DNA of 64,000 bases from Teichococcus aerophilus (GTDB lineage Bacteria > Pseudomonadota > Alphaproteobacteria > Acetobacterales > Acetobacteraceae). Below, in pieces: positions 41,323 through 50,779 of this stretch; the stretch's first letter is position 1; each line of letters begins with the position of its first letter. The position numbers were made by a program, and so were the translations under genes. The notes below the pieces were generated by a model. It ran no database searches, had not been told where the DNA came from, and saw nothing but the letters and a program-made list of their open reading frames with translations. The stretch lies in contig NZ_JACTVA010000001.1 of assembly GCF_014490485.1 (NCBI RefSeq), positions 124,001-188,000 on the forward strand. Direction: 5' to 3'.

Positions 41323-42603
41323 ATGTCCATCACCTTCGCCGACCTCTCCCTGGCCCCCGCCCTGCTGCGCGCCCTGGCCGAGGAAGGCTACGCCACTCCT
41401 ACGCCGATCCAGGCCCAGTCCATCCCGATGCTGCTGCAGGGGCGGGACCTCCTGGGCATGGCCCAGACCGGCACGGGCAAGACCGCCGCCTTCGCGCTGC
41501 CGCTGCTGCACCGCCTGGCTGCATCGCCCCGCCCGGCGCCCCGTGGCGGTGCCCGCGTGCTGGTGCTGGCGCCGACGCGCGAGCTGGTCTCGCAGATCGC
41601 CGATGGGTTCGAGAGCTTCGGCCGTCACATGCGCCTGAGCGTGACGACGATCTTCGGCGGCGTCAGCCAGATGCATCAGGTCAACGCGCTGAAGGCCGGG
41701 GTGGACATCGTCGTCGCCGCGCCGGGCCGGTTGCTGGACCTGATCAACCAGGGCCTGTGCGACCTGTCTCAGCTGGAGGCGCTGGTGCTGGACGAGGCCG
41801 ACCAGATGTTGGACATGGGCTTCGCCAAGCCGATCGAGCGCATCGTCGCCACGCTGCCGCGGGACCGGCACACGCTGCTCTTCTCGGCCACCATGCCGAA
41901 ATCCATCGCCGCGCTGGCCGAAAGCCTGCTGCGCGACCCGGCGAAGGTCGAGATCGCGCCGCCCTCGACCACCGTGGACCGGATCGAGCAATCGGTGATG
42001 TTCGTCGATGCGGCGGACAAGAAGGCGGCGCTGCTGGCGCAGCTGCGGACACCGGGCATCGGCCAGGCCGTGGTCTTCACCCTGCAGAAGAACATCGCCA
42101 ACGAGGTCTGCGCCTTCCTCACCGAGGCCGGCATCACGGCCGAGGCGCTGCACGGCAACAAGTCCCAGGGCCAGCGGGAGCGGGCGCTGGATGCGTTCCG
42201 CGCCGGCACCGTGCAGGTGCTGGTGGCGACCGACATCGCGGCGCGCGGCATCGACGTCGACACCGTGACGCATGTCTTCAACCACGACCTGCCGAACCTG
42301 CCGGAAAGCTATGTCCACCGCATCGGCCGCACCGGCCGTGCCGGGCGCAGCGGTTTCGCCATCACGCTGTGCGATGCGGAGCAGCGCGCCTGGCTGCGCG
42401 ACGTGGAGCGGGAGATCGGACGCGCGCTGACGGTGCAGGCCGACCATCCGTGGCATTCGGAAGCGGCGCGCAACTCCACCATGCGGCCGCCCATCCTGGG
42501 CGGTGCACGGATCAAGGAGGTCAAGCCGCAGGAGAAGCGCGAGCGCAAGGTCTGGACCGAGGCCGAGAAGCTCGCCGCGCGGTCTGCCGCCAAGGCGGCC
42601 TGA
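41323..42603 (+). CDS. DEAD-box RNA helicase, RhlE-like
   Basis: ATP-dependent RNA helicase of 426 residues with all core motifs: Q motif YATPTPIQAQSIP, motif I AQTGTGKT (47-54), Ia PTRELVSQ, Ib APGRL, II DEAD (157-160), III SAT, IV VVFT, V ATDIAARGID and VI HRIGRTGRAGRSG. The C-terminal tail (EKRERKVWTEAEKLAARSAA) is short and basic, as in RhlE rather than DbpA or CsdA. Such proteins remodel RNA or ribosome precursors, often in the cold. ATG 41323 has GGAGG about 12 bases upstream. It is probably monocistronic. Confidence 0.95.
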   Translation: MSITFADLSLAPALLRALAEEGYATPTPIQAQSIPMLLQGRDLLGMAQTGTGKTAAFALPLLHRLAASPRPAPRGGARVLVLAPTRELVSQIADGFESFGRHMRLSVTTIFGGVSQMHQVNALKAGVDIVVAAPGRLLDLINQGLCDLSQLEALVLDEADQMLDMGFAKPIERIVATLPRDRHTLLFSATMPKSIAALAESLLRDPAKVEIAPPSTTVDRIEQSVMFVDAADKKAALLAQLRTPGIGQAVVFTLQKNIANEVCAFLTEAGITAEALHGNKSQGQRERALDAFRAGTVQVLVATDIAARGIDVDTVTHVFNHDLPNLPESYVHRIGRTGRAGRSGFAITLCDAEQRAWLRDVEREIGRALTVQADHPWHSEAARNSTMRPPILGGARIKEVKPQEKRERKVWTEAEKLAARSAAKAA

Positions 42604-42691
42604 GCCAGCCGGAGGGGCGGCTTCCGGCCGTCCCGCCATTGCCGCGACGGCAGCGGCGTATCCCAGGACGCCCTTCATGCGTTGACGCCGC

Positions 42692-43459
42692 ATGATCCTG
42701 CGAGAACCGGAGGATGGCATCCGCCTCCTCATCCCCCAGCCTTCCCATGCTTTGCTCTCCGGCCAGATGATGGCCGCCTGGGGCGCCCCCGGCTTCGCGC
42801 GGCCAGACCCGGCGCCGGAAGTGATCCTGGCCGCCGGTCAGCACGACCTGGCCTGGCTGTCCTGGGAAACCGCCCCGACGCTGGACCCGGAGACGGGCAT
42901 GCCGCACGCCTTCACCGCCCTCGGCCCGGCGGTCCATGCCCCGATGTGGGCGAGGGGGGTGGAGATGGCCTGCGCCGCCTGGGGCCTCTGGCCCGCTTTG
43001 CTGATCTCGCTGCACGGCACCCGCATCTACACGCAGTACATGGACCCGGAACGCCTGCCGCCGGAGGACCACGCGGCGATCGACCGCAACGCCGCCAAGG
43101 AGGATGCGCTGCAGGCGGAATGGCGGGCCAGACTGGGCGCGCCGCCCGAGCAGGTGCAGCGGAATTCCGACCTCGTCGCAGTGACCGACGCGCTCTCCCT
43201 CGCCCTCTGCTTCGCTGATCCGTCCAAGGCGGGGGAGGCGCCGATGGAGGATGGCAGCAAGCGGAGCATGCGGCTGGTCCGGCAGGCGGAGGCCCGCTGG
43301 TCGCTGGACCCGTGGCCGTTCCGTGACCCCACGCTGACGCTGCGCTGCGAGGCGATCCGCCTGCCCGCCGATACCCGTTGGACGGATGAGGAAGCGATGC
43401 GCCGTGACCTGCGCCATGCGGCGTGGAGCCCGCTGGCGGTAACGCTCGTCCCGGCCTGA
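42692..43459 (+). CDS. DUF3891-like protein of unknown function
   Basis: Protein of 255 residues. The N-terminus RLLIPQPSHALLSGQMMAAW resembles the start of DUF3891, in which the His of PSHALLSG is conserved; ILAAGQHDLAWLSWE (with HD) and WPALLISLHGTRIY follow, giving a His/Asp set like that of an HD-type phosphohydrolase fold. No reaction is established for the family. There is no signal peptide or membrane segment. The start at ATG 42692 lacks a clear ribosome binding site. It ends 7 bases before the convergent GntR gene and has no functional link to the helicase gene that precedes it by 88 bases. Confidence 0.7.
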   Translation: MILREPEDGIRLLIPQPSHALLSGQMMAAWGAPGFARPDPAPEVILAAGQHDLAWLSWETAPTLDPETGMPHAFTALGPAVHAPMWARGVEMACAAWGLWPALLISLHGTRIYTQYMDPERLPPEDHAAIDRNAAKEDALQAEWRARLGAPPEQVQRNSDLVAVTDALSLALCFADPSKAGEAPMEDGSKRSMRLVRQAEARWSLDPWPFRDPTLTLRCEAIRLPADTRWTDEEAMRRDLRHAAWSPLAVTLVPA

Positions 43460-43466
43460 AGGGTCG

Positions 43467-44150
43467 CTACGCCGCGCCGTCCTCCGCCATGCGGGATAGC
43501 AGGTCGTTCTTCGCGGATTCGCAGTGGATGCGCGCGGCTTCCAGGGCGAGGTCCACATTGCGCGCCTTCATCGCGGTAACCAGCGCGCGATGCTGCTGAA
43601 TGATCTCGGCCACCCGGTTTTCGCCGAAGCCGAAGCGGTTGCGGATGGCGATGACCAGTTCCCAGCCACGGTCGAGGATGTTGGCGGCCTCGGGGTTGTC
43701 GCCCATCACGGCGATGAAGCGGTGGAAGCTGAGATTCGCCTCCACCATGGCGTGGGCCACGCGGCTGGCGGCGGCGGCCTCGTAATCCAGCGCCAGCTTC
43801 TCCAGCCGGTCGAAATCCGCCGCCGCACCCCGCAGCGTGGCATTGCGCACCAGCAGCGTTTCGATCGCCTCGCGCGTGTCATGCATGTCGGCCACGAACT
43901 TGCGGCTGACGCCACGCAGCACCGCGCCCTTGTGGGATTCGATGATGACCAGGCGGTCGCCTTCCAACTGCCGCAGGGCATCGCGCACCGGAATGTGGCT
44001 GACGCCGTAGCGGGCGCTGAGCTCCGCCACGCGCAGCCGGTCCCCCGGCGCGATGGCGCCGCTGAGGATGTCTTTGCGAATGGCGCGCTCGATCCGCGCT
44101 GACATCGTGCTGGCGACATCGCCGGACGACGCGAATTCCATCGATTTCAT
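43467..44150 (-). CDS. GntR-family (FCD) transcriptional regulator
   Basis: Regulator of 227 residues. The N-terminal winged helix-turn-helix is IRKDILSGAIAPGDRLRVAE and YGVSHIPVRDALRQLEGDRL. The C-terminal helical FCD domain shows MHDTREAIETLLVRNA, EANLSFHRFIAVMGDN and IIQQHRALVTAMKARN, where the Asp and His residues of these helices bind a metal and an organic-acid effector in the family. It is divergent from a ten-gene catabolic operon across 182 bases that contain a palindrome over a -10 box, so it most likely represses that operon until an acid substrate is present. Confidence 0.94.
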   Translation of the reverse strand: MKSMEFASSGDVASTMSARIERAIRKDILSGAIAPGDRLRVAELSARYGVSHIPVRDALRQLEGDRLVIIESHKGAVLRGVSRKFVADMHDTREAIETLLVRNATLRGAAADFDRLEKLALDYEAAAASRVAHAMVEANLSFHRFIAVMGDNPEAANILDRGWELVIAIRNRFGFGENRVAEIIQQHRALVTAMKARNVDLALEAARIHCESAKNDLLSRMAEDGAA

Positions 44151-44214
44151 CCTCTCACTCTAGCACCGCCGGGCCGGGCTGGGATGGCCGGCCGGCGGTC
44201 TCGGCACTTGCGTG

Positions 44215-44246
44215 TTGCGCCTGCCGATTAGCTATCATATATAATA
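44215..44246 (+). promoter_or_regulatory. Promoter with overlapping GntR-type palindrome
   Basis: TTGCGC (44215-44220), 19-base spacer, and a perfect TATAAT (44240-44245). The box lies inside the imperfect palindrome TATCATATATAATA (44233-44246; 12 of 14 positions symmetric). It is about 90 bases before the first receptor gene and 83 bases from the divergent GntR start. A repressor bound here would block RNA polymerase. The -35 spacing is long, consistent with a weak or controlled promoter. Confidence 0.6.
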
Positions 44247-44332
44247 TCGAAATCCAAGACGAACGCGCCGGATCGGGACCAACCCGGCAGGGGCGCACAG
44301 CAGGCCAGTCAGGCCAGCGGAGGAAATGTCGG

Positions 44333-45916
44333 ATGATTGTCACGCCAGGACCGTGCGGCCCGTTGGCCGCGCCCGCTCTCCATCTGTGCCGGCGGCATCT
44401 GCTCGGCGCGGCCGGCGGCTTGCTGTTGGCCAGTGCGGCGCCAGGGCTGGCCGAAGCCCAGGCCCCGCCACGCAAGGGTGGCACGCTGCGGCTGGCGGCG
44501 CCGTTCAATCCGTCCAGCCTGGACCCGGTGACGGGCGGCGCGGGCTCGGACCACATGGTGTTGTACCCGATCTTCGACACGCTGGTGGATTTCGAGCCCG
44601 GCACGCTGGCGCCCCGGCCCGGCCTTGCCACGGCCTGGGACTACCCGGACCCAAAGACACTGGTGCTGACGCTGCGCCCGGGTGTCCGCTTCCATGACGG
44701 CACGCCGATGGACTCGGCCGCCGTGAAGGCCAACCTGGACCGTGCGCGCACGGATGACCGTTCATCGGTGAAAGGCGATATCCAGTCGCTCGCCTCGGTG
44801 GAGGTGCTGGCGCCGGACCGCGTGGCGCTGCATCTCAGCCGGCCGGATACCGCCCTGCCGCTGATCCTGGCCGACCGCGCCGGCATGATGTCCTCCCCCC
44901 AGGGCTTCGCGCGCGGCCGCGCCTATGACCGGGAGCCGGTGGGCACCGGGCCGTTCAAGTTCAAGCGCTGGGCGGACAACGATGTTGTCGAGCTGATGCG
45001 CAACGATGACTACTGGAACCGTGACCTGCCGCATCTGGACGGCATCACCTTCCGCATCATCACCGACCTCAACACCGGCCTGCGATCCGTCATCGCGGGG
45101 GAGAACCATGGCGCCTACCGGCTGAACCCGCAGCAGAAGCTGGTGGCGGACCGCATGGGCGCGAAGGTCGTGGTCAGCTCCACGCCGACCATCGCCGACT
45201 ACCACCTGGTGTTCAACTACCGCCGCGCGCCGCTGAACGATGTCCGCGTGCGCCGCGCCATCAACTATGCGGTGGACCGCGATGCCTTCAACAAGGCCGC
45301 ACTGCTCGGCCTTGGCGTCCCGGCACAGACGATGTTGCCGCCCGGCTACTGGGCCCATGACGAATCCCTGAACAATTTCTACACCCACGACCCCGACCGG
45401 GCGCGGGCCTTGCTGCGCGAGGCCGGGCATGCCAGCGGCGTCGACATCCAGTTCTTCGGCAATGCCGACCAGGCTTCCCAACAGCGGCACGAGATCATTA
45501 TCGAGCAACTGCGGCAGGTCGGCATTCGCGCACGGCTGACCGCGGGGTCGAACGCCGACATGTACCAGCGCTTCATGATCCAGCAGGAAGGCGACATGAT
45601 CATGACGCTGTGGACCGGCCGCCCGGACCCGGCGCTGCCTTTCCTGCTGGTCTATGGCGAGAACGGCTTCAACAACGCCGGCAAGGTACCGCCGCCGCCT
45701 GAGATGGTGGCCGCACAGGCGGAAGCGCAATCGGCCACCGACCAGGCTGGCCGCAAGCGCGCCTTCGCCAAGCTGGAACGGCTGGCGCTGGAGCACGCGC
45801 TCTCCTGCGAGCTGGCCTTCGTGCCCGGCATCGAGGTGTTCTCGCCCGAAGTCCGCAACTACACGCCCAACCTGCTGGGCAAGCCGAAATTCGGCGACGT
45901 CTTCCTCGCCGCCTGA
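44333..45916 (+). CDS. ABC transporter substrate-binding protein, family 5 (first of a tandem pair)
   Basis: Receptor of 527 residues. An extended N-terminus leads to the signal CRRHLLGAAGGLLLASAAPG. Landmarks are NPSSLDPVTGGAGSDHMV, LRPGVRFHDGTPMD, PVGTGPFKFKRWADNDVVEL and, near the end, YGENGFNNAGKVPPPPEMV. GGAGGAA lies eight bases before ATG 44333. The product is very similar over its whole length to that of the next gene (about four of five positions by eye in the aligned stretches), so they arose by tandem duplication and may bind related ligands. The transporter genes lie downstream in the same operon. Confidence 0.92.
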   Translation: MIVTPGPCGPLAAPALHLCRRHLLGAAGGLLLASAAPGLAEAQAPPRKGGTLRLAAPFNPSSLDPVTGGAGSDHMVLYPIFDTLVDFEPGTLAPRPGLATAWDYPDPKTLVLTLRPGVRFHDGTPMDSAAVKANLDRARTDDRSSVKGDIQSLASVEVLAPDRVALHLSRPDTALPLILADRAGMMSSPQGFARGRAYDREPVGTGPFKFKRWADNDVVELMRNDDYWNRDLPHLDGITFRIITDLNTGLRSVIAGENHGAYRLNPQQKLVADRMGAKVVVSSTPTIADYHLVFNYRRAPLNDVRVRRAINYAVDRDAFNKAALLGLGVPAQTMLPPGYWAHDESLNNFYTHDPDRARALLREAGHASGVDIQFFGNADQASQQRHEIIIEQLRQVGIRARLTAGSNADMYQRFMIQQEGDMIMTLWTGRPDPALPFLLVYGENGFNNAGKVPPPPEMVAAQAEAQSATDQAGRKRAFAKLERLALEHALSCELAFVPGIEVFSPEVRNYTPNLLGKPKFGDVFLAA

Positions 45917-45957
45917 CGCAAGGGCGCGATCGCCCAGGGTGGCAGCACCGGAAGGCG

Positions 45958-45996
45958 TGAATCGCGCGATCCAACAAAGGCCTGGAACGCGATTCA
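45958..45996 (+). promoter_or_regulatory. Inverted repeat between the tandem receptor genes
   Basis: TGAATCGC (45958-45965) and GCGATTCA (45989-45996) are a perfect 8-base inverted repeat with a 23-base loop in the 104-base gap; a smaller hairpin GGGCG-CGAT-CGCCC precedes it at 45922-45935. Neither has a T tract. They may tune the ratio of the two receptors. Confidence 0.45.
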
Positions 45997-46020
45997 GGCG
46001 CCACAGACCAGAGGATTTGC

Positions 46021-47556
46021 ATGCATCGACGCCACGCCCTTGTCACGCTCGGGGCCCTCGCGGCCACGCCGTTCCTTGCCGTGCCAAGCCCTGCCCGCGC
46101 CGAGAAGCGGCGGGGCGGCATCCTGAAGGTCTCCGCCCCGTTCAACCCCTCGACGCTCGACCCGATCACCGGTGGGCTGGGTTCGGACCACATGGTCCTG
46201 TACCCGATCTTCGACACGCTGGTGGATTTCGAGCCGGCGACGCTGGCCCCGCGTCCCGGCTTGGCAACGTCGTGGGAATTCACCGACCCGACCACGCTGG
46301 TGCTGGCGCTGCGCCCCGACGTGCTGTTCCACGACGGTACGAAGATGGACGCGGCGGCGGTGAAGGCCAATCTGGACCGGGCGCGCACCGATGAGCGCTC
46401 CGCCGTGAAGGGCGATCTGCAGTCCCTGCAATCGGTGGAGGTGGTCGGCCCGTTGCAGGTGGCCCTGCGCCTGAGCCGGCCCGATACGGCACTACCGCTG
46501 ATCCTGGCCGACCGGGCCGGCATGATGTGTTCGCCCAAGGCCATTGCGGAGCGCGGGCGGCAGCATGACCGCAACCCGGTCGGCACCGGCCCTTTCCGCT
46601 TCGAGCGATGGAACGACAACGACGCCGTCGTGCTGGTGCGGAACGAGGCTTATTGGGACAAGCAACGTCCCTATCTGGACGGCATCCATTTCCGCATCAT
46701 CACGGATCTGAACACCGGCCTGCGCGCCGTGCTGGCGGGCGAGACGAACTTTGCCTATCGCCTGAACCCGCAGCAGAAGATCGTGGCGGATCGCATGGCC
46801 AGCCGCGTCCGCGTCAGCAGCACGCCGACGATCGCCGACTACCATCTGCTGTTCAATTATGGCCGGGCGCCGCTGCAGGATGTCCGCGTGCGCCAGGCGA
46901 TCAACTTCGCGCTGGACCGGGACGGCTTCAACAAGGCGGCGCTGCTCGGCCTCGGCGTACCAGCGCAGACCATGCTGCCGCCCGGCTACTGGGCCCACGA
47001 TGAATCGCTGAACAATTTCTACACCCACGATCCCGCCCGCGCACGCAAGCTGCTGGCGGAGGCTGGGCACCCGAACGGCATCGACATCCGCTTCTTCGGC
47101 TATTCGGACCAGGCCTCGCAGCAGCGGCACGAGATCATCATCGAGCAGCTGCGCCAATCCGGCATCCGCGCGCAGATGATGGTGGGTTCCAGCGCCGACA
47201 TGTACCAGCGCTTCATGGTGCAGGGCGAGGGGGACATGCTGCTGGCGCTGTGGACCGGGCGGCCGGACCCCAGCCAGCCCTTCCTGCTGGTTTATGGCGA
47301 GAATGGCTTCAACAATGCCGGCAAGGTGCCGCCGCCGCCCGAGATGGTGCGCGCCCAGGCGGCATCGCAATCGGAAAGCAGCCAGGAGGCCCGCAAGCGC
47401 GCCTTCGCGCAACTGGAACGCGCGGCGTTGGAGCACGCGCTCTCGGCCGAGCTGGCCTTCGTGCCGGGCATCGAGGTCTTCACGCCCAACGTGCAAGGCT
47501 ATGTGCCGAACCTCCTCGGCAAGCCCAAATTCAACGACATCTTCCTGGCGGACTGA
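46021..47556 (+). CDS. ABC transporter substrate-binding protein, family 5 (second of a tandem pair)
   Basis: Receptor of 511 residues with signal peptide HALVTLGALAATPFLAVPSP and mature N-terminus near EKRRGGILKVSAPFNPSTLD. Segments such as GLGSDHMVLYPIFDTLVDFE, LLGLGVPAQTMLPPGYWAHD and GENGFNNAGKVPPPPEMV are almost identical to those in the preceding gene, while GMMCSPKAIAERGRQHDRNP differs from its counterpart GMMSSPQGFARGRAYDREP, close to the ligand cleft. ATG 46021 has AGAGGA six bases upstream. The enolase-superfamily gene starts 6 bases after the stop. Confidence 0.92.
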   Translation: MHRRHALVTLGALAATPFLAVPSPARAEKRRGGILKVSAPFNPSTLDPITGGLGSDHMVLYPIFDTLVDFEPATLAPRPGLATSWEFTDPTTLVLALRPDVLFHDGTKMDAAAVKANLDRARTDERSAVKGDLQSLQSVEVVGPLQVALRLSRPDTALPLILADRAGMMCSPKAIAERGRQHDRNPVGTGPFRFERWNDNDAVVLVRNEAYWDKQRPYLDGIHFRIITDLNTGLRAVLAGETNFAYRLNPQQKIVADRMASRVRVSSTPTIADYHLLFNYGRAPLQDVRVRQAINFALDRDGFNKAALLGLGVPAQTMLPPGYWAHDESLNNFYTHDPARARKLLAEAGHPNGIDIRFFGYSDQASQQRHEIIIEQLRQSGIRAQMMVGSSADMYQRFMVQGEGDMLLALWTGRPDPSQPFLLVYGENGFNNAGKVPPPPEMVRAQAASQSESSQEARKRAFAQLERAALEHALSAELAFVPGIEVFTPNVQGYVPNLLGKPKFNDIFLAD

Positions 47557-47562
47557 CCCTTC

Positions 47563-48738
47563 ATGAAAATCGCCAAAATCGAAGACCTGCACGCCGCCGC
47601 TGGCTGGCGCACCACATCCTTCCTCAAGATCACTACCAGCGATGGCATCGTCGGCTGGTCCGAGTATAGCGAGGATGTCGGCAATCGTGGCCTGACGGCG
47701 ACCATCCGTGCCTTGTCGGAACGGCTGATCGGCATGGACCCGCGGCAGGTCGAGTGGATCATGGCCGTGCTGTATACCCATGCTGTGCCGGCATGGTCCG
47801 GCATCAACCAGCATGCCATGGGCGCCATCTGCAACGCGCTACTGGATATCAAGGGCAAGGCACTCGGCGTGCCGGTGCACGCGCTGTTCGGCGGCGCGGT
47901 GCGGAACCGGCTGCCGGTCTACTGGTCCCATTGCGGCAGCTACCGCGTGCGGTTCCCGGAGACGCTGGGCGTCGCGCCGCTGCGGAACTACGACGACATG
48001 CAGCGGCTGGGCGAGGAAGTGCGCAGCCGTGGCTTCCGCGCGCTGAAGACCAACATCATGATGATGGAGGATGGCAAGCTCGCCAATTTTCGCCCAGGCT
48101 TCGGCACCATGCCGGGCTTCCCGGCGTTGAACCCGCAGCCGGGCATCATGCGGGATCTCGATCGGCAATTGGAGGCGCTGCGCGCCGGCACCGGCCCGGA
48201 TGTCGAGATCATGCTTGACGCCAACTTCCATTTCCGCACGGAGGGCTACCTGCAGCTGGTGCGGACGGTGGAGCCGCACAAACTTGCCTGGCTGGAGCTG
48301 GATATCTATGACCCCGCCGCCCTCGCTCTGCTGCGGCGGGAAGCTGGCTTCCCCATCGCCAGCGGCGAATCCCTCTATGCCCGCCGCAGCTATCGGCCGT
48401 TTCTGGATGCCTATGCCATGGATGTCGCCATCGTCGACGTCATCTGGAACGGCTACCTGGAGTCGATGAAGATCGCCTCGATGGCAGAGGCTTACGAGGT
48501 AAACGTGGCGCCGCATAATTTCTACGGGCATCTGGCGGACCATATCAGCGCCCATTTCGCCGCCGCCACGCCGAACCTGCGCATCATGGAAATGGATATC
48601 GACGACGTGCCCTGGAAAGGTGAGTTCGTGACGCACCAGCCCGTCATCGAGAATGGCGAGTTCATCGTGCCGGACCGCCCCGGCTGGGGCACGGATGTGG
48701 ACGAGGCCGCGGTGCGCCGCCGCCCACCGAACCGCTGA
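47563..48738 (+). CDS. Enolase-superfamily enzyme, mandelate racemase/muconate lactonizing type
   Basis: Enzyme of 391 residues with the two-domain MR/MLE fold. The N-terminal capping domain has FLKITTSDGIVGWSEYSED; the barrel has metal ligands Asp219 (IMLDANFHF), Glu245 (AWLELDIYD) and Glu269 (IASGESLYA). ALKTNIMMM stands where the KxK acid/base motif is found in many members, and NVAPHNFYGHL may give the opposite-face His. These enzymes abstract the alpha proton of a carboxylate; dehydration of a sugar acid or lactone cycloisomerisation is typical. The operon's hydroxyacid dehydrogenase and LigI-like hydrolase fit such a pathway, but the substrate cannot be named. Confidence 0.92.
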   Translation: MKIAKIEDLHAAAGWRTTSFLKITTSDGIVGWSEYSEDVGNRGLTATIRALSERLIGMDPRQVEWIMAVLYTHAVPAWSGINQHAMGAICNALLDIKGKALGVPVHALFGGAVRNRLPVYWSHCGSYRVRFPETLGVAPLRNYDDMQRLGEEVRSRGFRALKTNIMMMEDGKLANFRPGFGTMPGFPALNPQPGIMRDLDRQLEALRAGTGPDVEIMLDANFHFRTEGYLQLVRTVEPHKLAWLELDIYDPAALALLRREAGFPIASGESLYARRSYRPFLDAYAMDVAIVDVIWNGYLESMKIASMAEAYEVNVAPHNFYGHLADHISAHFAAATPNLRIMEMDIDDVPWKGEFVTHQPVIENGEFIVPDRPGWGTDVDEAAVRRRPPNR

Positions 48739-48752
48739 GGCAGGAGGGTCGC

Positions 48753-49769
48753 ATGGATCACGCCGTGAAGCAGCCCCTGCTGGAGGTGAACAAGCTCAGC
48801 GCCTTCTTCCGTGCCGGACGCGGCGAGGTGCAGGTCACGCGCGACGTGTCCTTCACCATGGCGCCGGGCGAGATGGTTGGCCTGGTGGGCGAGAGTGGCT
48901 GCGGCAAGACCGTGACCGGGCTAGCGCTGATGGGCCTGCTGCCGCCCGCCAGCAGCCGGCTGGAAGGGAAGATCCTGCTGCAGGGCCAGGACCTCATCGC
49001 CATGCCGCCTTCCGCCAAGCGCCGCCTGCGCGGCCGGCGCATCAGCATGATCTTCCAGGAGCCGATGAGCGCGCTGGACCCGGTCTTCACCATCGGCCAC
49101 CAGATCAGCGAGACATTGCGCGCGCACCAGGATGTCAGCCGGGCCGAGGCGCGCAACAGGGCGATCGAGGCCCTGGCGCGCGTCGGCATCCCCGAGCCGA
49201 CGTTGCGCTACGACGCCTATCCGCACCAGCTCTCCGGCGGCATGCGGCAGCGCGCGATGATCGCCATCGCCCTGGTCTGCGAACCGCAATTGCTGATTGC
49301 AGATGAGCCGACCACCGCGCTGGACGTGACCGTGCAGGCGCAGATCGTCGATGTACTGGGCGAGCTGTGCACCCGTATGGGCATGGCGATGCTGTTCATC
49401 ACCCACGATCTCGGCCTCGTCTCCCAGACCTGCTCCCGTCTGGTCACGATGTATGCGGGTGAGGTGGTGGAAGAAGGGCGCGTGGACGACATTCTGCTGC
49501 GTCCGCGCCATCCCTACAGTTCAGGCCTGTTGCGCTCGCTGCCCGCCCTGACCCAGCGTAAGGCCCGGCTGCCGGCTATTCCCGGCCGCGTGCCGGTGCG
49601 GGGCGACATGCCGCCGGGCTGCCGCTTCCAGCCCCGCTGCGCCCATGCGCAACCGCCATGCACGGCGCCGCAGCCATTGCGGGCAGTGCAGCCGCAAGGC
49701 GAAGTCCGTTGCTGCCGGGCGGAGGAACTCATCCTGCCCGGCGTATTGCCGGTGGAGCGCGCGGCATGA
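48753..49769 (+). CDS. ABC transporter ATP-binding protein, DppD type
   Basis: ATPase subunit of 338 residues. Walker A GESGCGKT at about 46-53, signature [15 protein letters not shown], Walker [16 protein letters not shown]-loop [11 protein letters not shown]. The oligopeptide-family C-terminus has [18 protein letters not shown] and the Cys cluster [14 protein letters not shown], which in DppD homologues can bind an iron-sulfur centre. AGGAGG lies five bases before ATG 48753. It pairs with the next gene, which it overlaps by four bases. Confidence 0.95.
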   Translation: MDHAVKQPLLEVNKLSAFFRAGRGEVQVTRDVSFTMAPGEMVGLVGESGCGKTVTGLALMGLLPPASSRLEGKILLQGQDLIAMPPSAKRRLRGRRISMIFQEPMSALDPVFTIGHQISETLRAHQDVSRAEARNRAIEALARVGIPEPTLRYDAYPHQLSGGMRQRAMIAIALVCEPQLLIADEPTTALDVTVQAQIVDVLGELCTRMGMAMLFITHDLGLVSQTCSRLVTMYAGEVVEEGRVDDILLRPRHPYSSGLLRSLPALTQRKARLPAIPGRVPVRGDMPPGCRFQPRCAHAQPPCTAPQPLRAVQPQGEVRCCRAEELILPGVLPVERAA

Positions 49770-50779
49770 CGGCGCAGCAGCCGCTGGTGGCGACGCGGGA
49801 CCTGGGCGTGCATTTCCGCCTCTCCCGCAACACTGTGCTGAAGGCGGTGGACCGTGTCAGCTTCGACGTGTTGCCCGGCGAGACTTTCGGCATCATCGGC
49901 GAATCCGGCTCAGGCAAGACCACGCTGGGCCGTGCCCTGGTGTGCCTGGAAGCGCCCTCTGCCGGGCAGGTGCTGCACCAGGGGCGTGACCCCTATGCAC
50001 TCTCACGCCGGCAGTTGCGGCAGCACCGGCGCAACTACCAGGTTGTGTTTCAGGACCCGAACGCGGCGTTGGACCCGCGGATGACCATCCTGCGCTCCGT
50101 CCGGGAACCGTTGGACGTTGCTGCCACCATGCCGCGGGCGCAGCGGGATGAGGTGGCGATGCAGGCGATGGAGCGCGTTGGCCTCAGCCCCGACTTTGCG
50201 GCGCGCTACCCGCATGAATTGTCAGGCGGCCAGAAGCAACGCGTCTGCATCGCGCGCGTGCTGACACTGCGGCCTTCCGTCATTGTCTGCGACGAGGCCG
50301 TGGCGGCGCTGGATGTCTCCATCCAGGCCGACATCCTGAATCTGCTGGCCGATCTGCAGCGCGAGTTCGGCCTCACCTACATCTTCATCACCCACAATCT
50401 CGGCGTTGTCGGCCATATCAGCGACCGTGTGGCGGTGATGTATCTGGGCCGGCTGGTGGAGATGGGGGAGACGGAAGCCGTCCTTGCCCGCCCGCTGCAT
50501 CCCTACACCGACGCACTACTCTCGGCCGAGCCCGTGGCGCTGCCGTCGCATATGCGTACCTCGCAGCGTGTCATCCTGAGCGGGGAACTGCCAAGTCCGG
50601 TCTCGCCTCCCTCCGGCTGCCGCTTCCGCACCCGTTGCCGCTTCGCACAGGATCTCTGCGCCGCGAAGGAACCGGAATGGAGCGAGGTGGAGCCTGGCCA
50701 TTGGGCAGCCTGCCATTTCGCCGGTACGCTGCCGGTTACCTCCAGTCCCGTGCACGGCGTGGCGGAGGTCGTGGCATGA
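49766..50779 (+). CDS. ABC transporter ATP-binding protein, DppF type
   Basis: Second ATPase of 337 residues. Walker A GESGSGKTT, Q-loop YQVVFQDPNAALDPRMT, signature LSGGQKQRVCIARVL, Walker B VIVCDEAVAALDVS (Ala-Val where Pro-Thr or Pro-Val is common) and H-loop FITHNLGVVGHIS, with Asn in place of the Asp after the His. The C-terminal CRFRTRCRFAQDLC repeats the Cys cluster. ATGA overlaps join it to both neighbours. It forms the heteromeric motor with the DppD-type subunit. Confidence 0.95.
   Translation: MTAQQPLVATRDLGVHFRLSRNTVLKAVDRVSFDVLPGETFGIIGESGSGKTTLGRALVCLEAPSAGQVLHQGRDPYALSRRQLRQHRRNYQVVFQDPNAALDPRMTILRSVREPLDVAATMPRAQRDEVAMQAMERVGLSPDFAARYPHELSGGQKQRVCIARVLTLRPSVIVCDEAVAALDVSIQADILNLLADLQREFGLTYIFITHNLGVVGHISDRVAVMYLGRLVEMGETEAVLARPLHPYTDALLSAEPVALPSHMRTSQRVILSGELPSPVSPPSGCRFRTRCRFAQDLCAAKEPEWSEVEPGHWAACHFAGTLPVTSSPVHGVAEVVA

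Noticed and set aside
42608-42628. GCCGGA/TCCGGC hairpin after the helicase gene as a terminator
   Set aside because: Short stem, nine-base loop and no T tract in very GC-rich DNA.
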